64,000 nt of DNA from Maratus speciosus. Its lineage: Eukaryota > Arthropoda > Arachnida > Araneae > Salticidae. Shown one piece after another: positions 46,100-57,800 of the stretch. The translations under genes were made by a program, and so were the position numbers. Positions within the stretch are counted from its first letter, which is position 1; every line of letters starts with the position of its first letter. The notes under the pieces were generated by a model that was not told the DNA's origin, searched no databases, and was given only the letters and a program-made list of their open reading frames with translations. Location of the stretch: the NCBI GenBank assembly GCA_963932465.1, contig OZ010788.1:197844559-197908558 (forward strand), read 5' to 3'.

Positions 46100-46183
46100 A
46101 ACTGTGAAATTTTGTTAAAGTATTCTGAAAGTGTTGGAAAGTGTTTTGTAATCTATGCTGGACGCATGATTTTTCGTGCTTGT
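46100..46183 (-). mobile_element. Solo 5' end of HINE-like family D
   Basis: Read on the minus strand from 46183: ACAAGCACGAAAAATCATGCG, split at the 20th base, then 'CAGCATAGATTA' and 'AAACACTTTCCAACACTTTC', matching the start of the element at 10768. The tandem units and tail are not seen downstream. Confidence 0.55.
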
Positions 46184-46860
46184 TTAACTTAACTTGGTTT
46201 ATGTATGTGAAGACTGTATTTTTTAATCGATTTTTCACACACTTCCTGATATACTAGAATTATAAAATAAAAAAATATGTAGACAAGTGTGTTTCCGAGA
46301 ATTACAAATGTATACAAATCAAGTTACAACAATGAATTTAATTATGCGCCAAACCACACTCGCTAAAATATGCCAACTGCCTGTGAAACTGAAACAATGA
46401 AATACTTTAAACACTAAAAAAGTAGAAAATAAAATATAAATTAAAAAAGAGAATGCAATAATATTTTAATTTGATTTTATAAATTAATTGTTTAATATTA
46501 ACTAAGGATTATACGTTGAGAAAACAACTAAGAACAGATAGTTTAAAATAATGTTTTTTCTTTCCTGTCAACATACTTAAAAAAAGAAACAGATTATATA
46601 TATTTAAATAAATTCACTAGTTCGCCCTTTTTATCAAGCGTAAATCAAAGCAGTGAAATTCCTATAATCGGGGACCTCGCAAAATTAACTTATTACAACG
46701 GAATTTTTTTATAACAAAATGAATTTCCGTAATGTATTAAGGCGTGATTTTTAAGATAAACATGGAATGCTTATTAAAGGCTGTTTTTTTTTTCATTATT
46801 GTTACTCTTCTATTTATTTATTTATTTAAGGAGGGGGAAGTGGGTACAATAAAATATTTG
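46184..46860. other. AT-rich unique sequence
   Basis: Nothing recognised beyond simple AT-rich DNA; 'cagtgaaattcctataatcg' at about 46652 weakly resembles a pogo-type end. Confidence 0.4.
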
Positions 46861-46869
46861 GAACGGTAT

Positions 46870-47070
46870 TTTTTTTTTTTTTTTTTTTTTTTTTTGCAAA
46901 GGTAAAAGGGTTAGATCTCACTGGGGTATTGCTCGGGAGCATGCCCGTTAAAAAGAGGGGGCGAAGGGGGGCGGTCGCCCCGAGCGCGGAAAGCGAAGGG
47001 GCGGGCGCCGAAATTATATTATCAACCTCGTTTCTCTTTTTTTTTTTTCCGTTTTTTGTAATATATATAT
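46870..47070. other. GC-rich patch between poly-T and (TA)n
   Basis: Poly-T (46869-46895) is followed by a G/C-rich block at about 46945-47010 ('ggggggcggtcgccccg' is nearly palindromic), then poly-T and an AT dinucleotide repeat (47060-47080). It resembles the GC-rich end of a hAT-type element, but no partner end was found. The frame over it is not a believable gene. Confidence 0.35.
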
Positions 47071-47384
47071 ATATATATATCAAGAATTTTTTTCCCATTA
47101 AAATTACGTACATTTTTCGTTTCAAACTTATTGCATCGTCCCTTACCCCACACCGAAAGACAAATTTCTGACTGAGGACTTCTTCTTTTTTAAAACTTGT
47201 TTTAGATCTTTGTCTTACAGTCTCTTTTGTTACATTTTTTCCACACCCATTTCCCACATCCCCTTTGCCAAAATATAAGCGCAATTTTCTCTTATGTTAT
47301 TTGTTGTTTGGAATTTCTGAATTATAATTAAACCTTTTAAAGTTTCAAAGTAAATACGCAATATGTATTTAACCCCTTACCTGT

Positions 47385-47516
47385 GACGCGACGCCTGAAC
47401 TGAGTTCGGGCAACGCAAATACACCAATTTTGAAATGCCCGATCTGAGTTCGGGCAAGAGAAAAATCGGTGTTTCAATTCCTTGAACCCTGAACTCAGTT
47501 CGTCCAATGCATAATA
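47385..47516 (+). repeat. Three copies of a TGAACTNAGTTCGG motif
   Basis: 'ctgaactgagttcgggcaa', 'atctgagttcgggcaagag' and 'ctgaactcagttcgtccaa' recur about 55 bp apart; the core is nearly palindromic. They directly abut the MITE at 47517. Confidence 0.55.
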
Positions 47517-47716
47517 CACTGTTAAAACTTTTGCAGCATTCTGGCAGGTCATTCGACCGTTTTTTGAAAAAACGGTTTCATAACCATAATTTAACTATAT
47601 TCTGACCATATAATGGCCAATAATATGGTCAGAATAGTGTTAAATTACGGTTGTGTAACCGTTTTCGGAAAAAACGGTCAAATGACCTGCCAGAATGCTG
47701 CAAATTTTTAACAGTG
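47517..47716. mobile_element. Near-perfect 200-bp foldback MITE with TA flanks
   Basis: The ends are CACTGTTAAAACTTTTGCAG and, inverted, CACTGTTAAAAATTTGCAG. The arms run to the centre ('GACCATATAATGGCCAATAATATGGTC'-like, about 47615-47641). TA lies at 47515-47516 and 47717-47718. The arms are very similar, which suggests a recent origin. Confidence 0.9.
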
Positions 47717-47745
47717 TATGTAATTTACCATTTCATGATGATACT

Positions 47746-47778
47746 TTCCCGCGAAAAGTTCGGCAGTTTCGCGCCATT
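47746..47778. promoter_or_regulatory. Two adjacent E2F-like motifs
   Basis: TTTCCCGCGAAA and TTTCGCGCCA lie 11 bases apart just outside the MITE, about 1 kb upstream of the cuticular gene. These are close to the E2F consensus TTTSSCGC. There is no other evidence of function here. Confidence 0.25.
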
Positions 47779-48740
47779 TGTCGGATTTTTGCAATTTTGC
47801 AATTCGGAACAAAATTAATTAAAGAGAAATATTTTTTTCCATTTTTGGCACGTGTTTCTCAAATATATTCCACAGGCAAGGGCCTCTCTTTTTATGACCC
47901 GCCCTGGCCTAAAATGACTAATGGATAAGACAGCATTATGTGTGGCCATGAAAAATGATATTTTCGGTGAAGTGTATTTACAGGGAACTATGTAATGTGT
48001 ATTTTCTATTAGCATAAAGGCGCTTTAAAGTAAGTCATTTTCGAAAGTTCTAATTCGCCAATAACATTTATAATGCTCGTAAAAGGCACGCAAAATGTAA
48101 AATACATATTTTTACACATTCTTTCCGTACATTTTATGACTTCAGTCATTGTGCTTATAGACTATCGGAAGTATACCAAACGAGAATGACCCACTTTAGT
48201 TTCAACTATGTGGCAGTAAACTAACAATAAATGAATAAATAAAAGAAATAATCCATAGAACAGGAAAAAATGAATGGGAATGATGCCACGAATGACCCTG
48301 AATTTGTGAATTCACATTTTGAGTCACGTCGTCAATCTACTATTTCCATTCGGAGTGAAGAAATTATTTCACAAATTTGTCCGCATGAGGGAACAGGGAA
48401 AAGCACCACGAATTTTTGTATTTACCCACAGTACTTCGTCTTTGCTTTATTGTAATTTCCATTGTTTTAGTGTCATAACTCCGGTACTCAAAATTATTGG
48501 TATACTAATGTTTTACTCTGAGACTATAATGGAACTAGAAAAAAGAGAAAGAATTCCCTCGTCCAATTTGTTTTTTAGAAAAAAGACGTGTTTTACTGAC
48601 AGCATGACCCTGGATTGTCAGCCTATATCAAACTATGACGGAGTGACGTACGTTGATCTGTAGTAAAAATTTGAATATGCGGAGAGTGGGGCCATGAAAC
48701 CGTCAGTTATGAATCCTTCATTCATAAAAATTATGATGAG
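47779..48740. other. Upstream region of the cuticular gene, no other feature
   Basis: Moderately AT-rich, apparently unique sequence. Two overlapping plus-strand frames (48270-48455 and 48319-48663) have no domain and no splice context and are probably chance. Confidence 0.45.
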
Positions 48741-48752
48741 ATGAGCTTTACT

Positions 48753-48788
48753 TATAAAAAGCTTGGTTGCGCTTATGAAACTTCACTC
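48753..48788 (+). promoter_or_regulatory. TATA box and initiator of the cuticular gene
   Basis: TATAAAAA at 48753-48760 lies 32 bases before the A (48785) of an arthropod-type initiator TTCACTC (48782-48788). This is the standard spacing for a TATA/Inr core promoter. The implied 5' UTR is 70 nt, ending at the ATG at 48855. Confidence 0.75.
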
Positions 48789-48854
48789 CACAGAACTCCT
48801 TCAAGACTCTGAGATTTGTATTGTTCTTTGAGAAGTATCCAGAGAGAGATAACA

Positions 48855-51800
48855 ATGAACAGTTTGGTAAGTTTTGTACTTCTTGTTCTTATCAATTGTT
48901 CATTTTAGGCTCTTTTAACCCTTCATCTACTGTCGGCACTTATAAGTACTATTAAAATAACTTGTTATAAAATTCATTTAATACATCGATTAGTTGTAAT
49001 ACAGTGTAGAATGAGTTATAGACAGGGTTGCCGGCTTTTAGCCCGGCCAAAAAAAGCCGGCCGGCTTTTTTTGGTTTTAACCACTTAAAAATAGCCGGCT
49101 TTTATTTTTCAAAAAGGTGGTTTATAGATAATTCATATAAAATTTGGATTAATTTATTTTTAATACACTTATAAATATTTTCTACTAAAAAAATATAAAC
49201 TTCTATTACATTTTGTCAAATAAATAAGTCCTTATAACTGCTAGAATGCAACTATGAAGGCATTATGTCAGAAAAAAAAAATTATAAATATTCAGAAGAA
49301 TACATTAAATTAGACTCTAAAGCATTGGTTTGGAATTCTTTATTATAGCTCTACACATACCACACATTTTAAAGATTATATGAAAGAATAAGAAAATGTC
49401 ACACATCAAAATAGAAACATTTTTACATACTGATATTTACATTTAAAATTGATTAAAACTAAATAGCATGTATTTAATAACTGAAATTATCTTTATATAA
49501 TACTTGAGAATACCCAGTAATAAGCAATTGATATTCTATCTTATAAAAATGATATGTAAAAAGTCTTTCTGCTACTAAGCTGTTCTGTAACTTATTCCAG
49601 ATGTCCATACGGACAGATTAAAATCGAAGAATGAATAGTGTTGAAAGAGAAATTAGGAAGGATATAACATTTGAGGAAATTTTAGTACATGTAAGTGCAT
49701 AAAATAAACACGACAATAAAAGAAAAAGTTCTCCAAATAAAACTTGTTGAATTAGAATTTTGAAAAGCTAGTTGCTGTTTAAAATAGTGCATATTCATGC
49801 ATAAATTAATGCATATGTTATTCATAATACTGTTTTAATAGACAGAAATGATGTTTTTATTAAATGACTTTGTGTGATTTTAAATAAATGTTTATGAGAA
49901 ATAAAATAAGACTTGTATATTAATATCCCTTAAAATTAGTTAATAAAATATATAACTAAGCAACCATTGTTCTTTCTAATTATATAAACCAGTAAAAATG
50001 AAAAAAAGGGTGTTATGTTAAGGTCAGTGTAAACCATAGAAAGCAATTGGTATGGCCTTTTATTCCAATATTAATGTCTTCATTATTGAAAAATTGGGTT
50101 ATATCGATTTCTACCTCAATTAAATGTCTTTAAAACTAATTTAAAAAACACATAAAAATGTGTCATTTATAATTAAAATGCTTCACTGTATAAAAGCCAA
50201 TTTTGGCCAAAAAAGGCCAATTTTGGCCAAAAAAAAAGCCGGTTAAAACCAATAAAAGCCACCGGCGTGGCTTTTTTAAATTTTAGCCGGCTTTTTTGCA
50301 ACCGTGGTTATAGATACATTACTTTATCTTGTTACAAAAGCATTATAGGTTACACAAAACAAAAATATTTTTAAAAAGATTATTTCTTTTGCCTTTCTAC
50401 ATCTTTTCAGCTTTCTTGGCGTTGGGGGCGGGGGAATTTTTCCATACGGAAATATTTCTATTGTAAGAACATTATATTTGTACATTTCCTAATTCTACAA
50501 AATACTCAGAAAAATATTTAAAATAAAAGATTTGAGTGGGGTTATAAATATTGCACAAAATCTCTATAAATTCAAATGTAATTAATCCTTCTAAATCCTT
50601 CAATCCTTCTAAAATCCTTCTAAAATTTGTTGAATGATTATGTAAATCTTCTAATGCAGTTCAAACAATTCACGAAAAATGCTTTAGAAGATAAAAATTT
50701 TCATGAATTCATAATTCAGTACATAAAGGGTTAAAACTTTTAATTTATTTTTACACTGTTTTATTTAATGTAACTTTGATTTTGTGTGTAAAAATGGAAT
50801 TTTGTAATCGATTATTCATCCATTTCCTGATTTTCTAAAATTATAAATAACTAGCAGAACTACCCGGCTTCGCCCGTGTCAGTTATAAAGTGCCTTCCAG
50901 GTAAAATAAATTAAAACGACGTAACACGGCAATCTAAATAACTGAAACTTGTGCATTCCCATCCACAAATCGTTAAAAAGGCAATCAGAAAACATGACGT
51001 TATTGTCTCGCAACCACAGTAAAATCCCCGAGCTTTAATAACAGAATGCGCGTTATGTAAAAGAAAAACATGTGATTTTCCTCACAATACGAAAAATAAA
51101 AATTCCACCAAATCGCGCAGCATTTAGTGAAATTCTCGTTTGTATGGTACATATATAAAGTACAAACACGATGTCAATGACCATAAATTGTGCCTTTACT
51201 GCAATTTTTCTAACTTCTAAACATCACACAATTTCATTTTTTGCATTGTCGAATAGAAAAAGTTTTTTCAAATGAAATTTTTTTGAAAATTTTATCTCAA
51301 TTTTCTGATTTTAATGGATTTTACAGTAATTTTCAAGCATGGATATTTTTAAAGGTGCGTGCAACCCGATTACGAAAAATGAACCCTTTTACTCTTAATG
51401 CAATTGTATAAAGGAAAGACATGTCTATGAGTAACGCTGGTATCATATTTTCGGTGGCAACAACCTAATACGACAATTATTTTCTCTTTTACTGCAATTT
51501 AACCTCTAAACCTCGCACATTCGATTGTTTCAACGTCTTATAGAAAACAAAGTACTTCAGGTAAGATTTTTTTGTAATGTTTATCCCAGTTTACAGATTT
51601 TCTTCATGGATTTTAAAGTAATTTTCAAACATGCATATTTTTTAAATATGCATGCAACCCAATTACAAAATATTAACTCAATTGCTCAAAGACATTGTAA
51701 ATAATTTAGGATTTGCTTGTTTTCGTGTAATATTCGATAACTAAATTGGCAAACGAAATTAAAACGCCCAAAATAAAATAAAACACGAACTTAACAGAAC

Positions 51801-54800
51801 TTAGCTGTAGTGAGTTTGACTACACGTTGAAAAGATTTGATAGAATATGATGTCATTATCTAGCCTTTTCCCCCTTGTTCCTAAATTGTTTTCATGAAAT
51901 TTGACTGTTTGTATTAAAGTAGATAGTTTAATTAAACGAAAAACATTCAAATTAAGGTTCTACGTCATTTTACCGCTCTTATATATAAAATTTTTTTTAT
52001 ATATAAAAAATGTGACTTTTCTGTTTAAAATGACGTCAATTTCAAAAATATAGCAACGCGCTATCGTTATTTTTTTCATATTATTGTGTCATTTTTTAGG
52101 GCGTGACAACAGGAAAGAAACGATTTAATTAGAAAATTTGGACAGATATATTTCTATAATGTTAAATTATGGAAGATGTTAGAAAAAAGGGATAAATAGT
52201 GTTCTGATGATTTTTTAAAGTAGACAGTGATCTTTTCCATGTTCTAAAACGTATGTACATGAAGTTTCGTGCAAATTGGTCTAAAATTGAAGATTTGTAT
52301 AAAGGACATACACACAGAGAACGGCTTTTATATATGTAGATAAATATTATATAAAAAAGTAGATATCCATATTTTTATTTTGTAATGTCTGTTTTTACAA
52401 TTTTACCATCTATCAATTATTCAGACATTCTTGTATATTTTAAAACAACTTTACTATGTGTAGGACATACAGGTTGGCTTTTATAAAAAATATATTAAAG
52501 CATGTTATATATAAAATTAACAGATATAACATTAAAAAAAAAAAAAAAAAAAACATATCCACAAGAAAAATGTTTTAAATGTTACGTCTATTAATTTTAT
52601 ATATAACATGCTTTAATATAATTTTTATAAAAGCTGACCTGTGTGGCTTACAAATAGTAAAGTTGTTTTAAAATATACAATAATGTCTGATAATTGGTAT
52701 ATAAATGGTAAAATAATAAATATTATAAATTAAATTAGTAAACACACCTAAGTTATTACCATTTTAGGCATGTTTGTGATGACAATACACCATTTTAATA
52801 TTTTTATAACTTAATTATAAATTGATAAATTAATTTTAAGCCATTTTTCCGTTAGCCGGGTGCAGGTAACAAATCCCACACATTCTTCATAATTAGTACA
52901 ATTTACGAGTTAGAAAAAAAAAAATGTGATAACTATACGCCAAAACACGCTCACCAAAATAGGCCAACTGGCTGTGAAACTGCCCCAACTTAATATTTTA
53001 AACAATAAAAATTAGGAAATTCTAAATAAAGTATAAATAATGTAAAAATTTTAACAGTCCTTAATCATTTGAAAGAAAATTATTATAAATTAGTCAATTA
53101 AACAATAGCCCGAAAGAAAACTACCTTAGAACGCGCGGTCCGGTATAAAAAGTAAAAGTTCAGTTCGGGCCCGGCCCGTTTATAATTTTGAAGCTCACGC
53201 AGCGGACCGTTCAAAAATCAGTGGAATTAGGCCCCTCCAGGAATGCAAAAGTCAATGACACCAGGCCCGACCCGTCCGACTCAATTTCTACAAAAATTCC
53301 TATTTTTCTTAACATACAATTAAGATTTTTATCAATGATTACTGCATACATATTTATGGGAAATTTTTACAGTATAATTTAGATTATTATTACATGTTCT
53401 CAAGCCATAGAATACAGAATAGCAATGTTAATGATAAATTAGACTTTTATATTATTATATTAAAAAAATACGTTAAAAATTTAATGTAGTTTAAAATAAA
53501 AGAAAAAATATGCTTTAAAACATCGTAACTTTTTAAACTGTATAATAACAAGTAATATAAAAATTTTGTTTTTAAAGTCAATTCCTACTTAGGTCATCAA
53601 AGAAAAATTTAATATAATCCCTTAAGCTAATATTAGTTTTTGTTGCATTAAAATATCTCAATTTGTTGATTTTCTATAAGCAAGTAGGTTTACAATGGAA
53701 CTCTATGGGAATTTGGCGAAATATTAGAGATATCGCCAAGTTGGCGTCACTTTTGGCGACTCATTTTGGCCGCCAAATTTGGCGATATATCGCCAAGTTG
53801 GCGACAAACTTGGCGGTATTTGGCGGCAGAACAGGGTCCCTCCTATGGTAACCCCTTATTGAAAATACTTTAATTGATCTTCAACAACCAATGGCCGCCA
53901 TTTTGTTTCCCATGCAAAACTAAACTTATTAATTAAAATTTAATTAATGAATTAATATTTGAAAAAACTGTATTAACATCAATTGTCATCCAGTACAAGT
54001 TTAAAAAAATTTATTTCAACTTGATAGGATGAATAATGAGTATTTTATTAACGATTGAAAATTTGAACAAGATAAATATATAAATAAATAAATATAGGAA
54101 GAGTGTGAGCTAATAGTAGGAATTGAAAAATAAAGTAAATTTTTGAAAATATTTCTTTATAATGGATTAAAATATATTTCTAAAGATTCTGTTAACAGAA
54201 GTTTGTTATCGTTATTACTATTTTTACAAAACAAATTTGTTGTCCGACTCGTCCTGGGAACAATTAAGTCCAATTCTGGCCCGGCCCGAGTATGTGGAAT
54301 AAAATGTAAGCCTGATTCTGACCCGGCTCGAGTCTGCTGAAAAAATTAAGCCCGGGCTCAGACTCCATGATATTTCTATATCGATGTCGTCAAGCTAGCA
54401 TCGGCTCGTGCTGCACATTTATACTTATTCTTGTCCCAGTCTAGAGGTATGCACGGGCCAGAATTTCCAGGCCTGGTCCCGGCCCGGCCCGTGGAAAAAT
54501 CAATTAAATGATGCCCGAATCAGTTTCTACAAAAAATTCAGGGTTTTCTAAACATACAATTAAGATACTTTAAAAGAATAATACTGCATACATATTTATG
54601 GAATAATTTTACAGTATATTTTAAAATTACTATGTGTTCGCAAGACGGAAAATTCACAATAGCAACATCAATGATTACTTAGAGTCTTATTCAAATAAGG
54701 ATTCATAAAAAAATTAATGTAGTTTAGAATAAAAGAAAACAAGTTGGAAATTGCTCGTCAAACGTGGCAAATGAGGTGCGTTCGTACTATAACTAGTTTT

Positions 54801-57800
54801 ATAATTATTTTTTGCACCGCATATTGTACTGAATGTATACTTTTTTGCACTTCATAAAGCGCATAGTCTGATACATCATTAAAATGCACTTCCAATAATT
54901 TTTTCCCATTCCCCGTAATGTAACGGAACACTTTTGACTGTCCCTGTAATTAAACTATACATCCGATTTTCCTAAAATTTGAAATAGCTCAACAAAACTT
55001 TGCAACAATTATATCTTTAAAATTTCAGACCATTCGGAAGGCTGTAATATCATTAAAATGCACTTGCAATAATTTTTCCCATTCCCCGTAATGTAACGGA
55101 ACACTTTCGACTGTCCCTGTAATTAAACTATACATCCGATTTTCCTAAAATTTGAAATAGCTCAACAAAACTTTGCAACAATTATATCTTTAAAATTTCA
55201 GACCATTCGGAAGGCTGTAATATCATTAAAATGCACTTGCAATAATTTTTCCCATTGGCCGTAATGTAAAGAAAAACTTTTGACTGTCCCTGTAATTAAA
55301 CTATGCATCCGATTTTCCTAAAATTTGAAATGGCTCGACAAAATTTTGCAACAGTTATATCTTTAAAATTTCAGATCATTCGGAAGGCTCTAATATCATT
55401 AAAATGCACTTGCAATAATTTTTCCCATTGGCCGTAATGTAAAGAAAAACTTTTGACTGTCCCTGTAATTAAACTATACATCCGATTTTCCTAAAATTTG
55501 AAATGGCTCGACAAAATTTTGCAACAGTTATATCTTTAAAATTTCAGATCATTCGGAAGGCTGTAATATCATTAAAATGCACTTGCAATAATTTTTCCTA
55601 TTGGCCGTAATGTAAAGAAAAACTTTTGACTGTCCCTGTAATTAAACTATACATCCGATTTTCCTAAAATTTGAAATGGCTCGACAAAATTTTGCAACAG
55701 TTATATCTTTAAAATTTCAGATCATTCGGAAGGCTGTAATATCATTAAAATGCACTTGCAATAATTTTTCCCATTGGCCGTAATGTAAAAAACTTTTGAC
55801 TGTCCCTGTAATTAAACTATACATCCGATTTTCCTAAAATTTGAAATGGCTCGACAAAATTTTGCAACAGTTATATCTTTAAAATTTCAGATCATTCGGA
55901 AGGCTGTAATATCATTAAAATGCACTTGCAATAATTTTTCCCATTGGCCGTAATGTAAAGAAAAACTTTTGACTGTCCCTGTAATTAAACTATACATCCG
56001 ATTTTCCTAAAATTTGAAATGGCTCGACAAAATTTTGCAACAGTTATATCTTTAAAATTTCAGATCATTCGGAAGGCTCTAATATCATTAAAATGCACTT
56101 GCAATAATTTTTCCCATTGGCCGTAATGTAAAGAAAAACTTTTGACTGTCCCTGTAATTAAACTATACATCCGATTTTCATAAAATTTGAAATGGCTCGA
56201 CAAAATTTTGCAACAATCATATATTTGAAATTTCAGACCATTCGGTTGGGTAGTTTTTGCTCTGTTACATGCGGACAGACGGATGGACGGACAGACGGAC
56301 GGACGGACTGAACGACGACTATAGGTGCTACGTATTTATATAATTACGAACGCACCTAAAAAGGAGGGTTAAAACATGATAACTTTTGAAGCTGTATAAT
56401 AAAGAGCAAATTTGTAAAAATATTTCTGTGCCATTTAACCCCTTCAGGGGCACTGGTATATATTATATACCACCTACGATTAATGAAGTTTACACCAGAA
56501 AAATTTTATTAAATTTTACTTTTCTAACTTTGGTGGAAAAAAGCCGTAAAATTGATTTTACTTATTTTGAAATAGAATTTTTCAAAGATTCCGGTGGGAA
56601 TTCAGCATTTGACAAACGTAATTGCTTGCCCCTCAAGGGGTTAATAAGGCTTCTCAAATCCAAGGGAGCTACTATCTGATACATTTCTGAATTCATTTCT
56701 TTTTGGAAACGCATAAGATTGGCAGGTGTCCTTATTCAGAAACTATGTAATCGAATAACGTTATATTTTTTGATAAAGGCAATATATCTTTGAGAAAATA
56801 CTGTCAAAGTTAAATTTTTGAATCGAATTTCCAGAAGCGATAGCACGGGAAAGAAGAAAAACCTGCAGTCACGTGACAAGAATCTTTTATATCTCGATAA
56901 GTAATTTATTTATAAAAAGTGGAAAAAATGTGTAAAAAAAATGCTCATTTTTGAGCAGTGAATTTGAGAACCACCTTAAGGTATATTTCCAAAGATTCCG
57001 TTCACAGAAGTGCGTTATCGGTATTAATATTTTTACAAAACATATTGCCTTCCCTGCACATACAGAGAATAGTAAAGTCGAGTTCCGGCCTTACTCGAGT
57101 ATGTAGAAAAAAAAAAAAAATGCAAGCCTGATCTCGGCCCGGCACGAGTCTGTTGAAAAAGATAAGCCGGGCTCAGACACCATTTAACTGTCCATGCTGA
57201 TCTCATGCTGACGTGTTACATTTCTGTATTGATGTTGTGAAACTGGCATCGGCTCGTGACGCACATTTATACTTATTCTCGAGAAAGTCACCTTCATTGA
57301 AAATGGCTCATATTTTATCGGCTTCGATTAAGTTTTTATAGCGGGCCGGCAGTCCCGCTTAATATTTTTTATCGGCCGGTAGGCCCGTTCAATTTTTTTG
57401 CCGACCCGGTCCGACCTGTTTGAAAATTCGCCTTCACTGTGCCGGGCCGGGTACGAGCCTGAGCTTCTCTATCCCAGTCACGTCTATTGAAAATTGTTCA
57501 TATTTAATCAGCTTAGTTTGATTCTGTTAAATTTGATATATCGGCTGGTCGGAGTCGGATCGCTTAATTTTTTTTTATCGGTCCGGCCCGATAAAAAAAA
57601 AAACTGTCTTCATTCTGCCGGCCCGTTTGAAAATTTGCTTTAATTTTGCTTGACCGGGCACGGGTCCCGGTTAGGGCCGGCTCAGCGTTGCGCGGAGCCC
57701 TGACAAAGCAGTTAGTGGAGCCCAACGCATACTGCAGTACTGGACTAATGAAAATTTTAAATTGTTTTTATCATTGTTTTATTTTTAAATTGTTACATAT

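Noticed and set aside
46826..47284. 152-codon minus-strand frame and an overlapping plus-strand frame
   Set aside because: It runs through poly-T, an AT dinucleotide repeat and a GC-rich patch; the translated product is homopolymer-derived.
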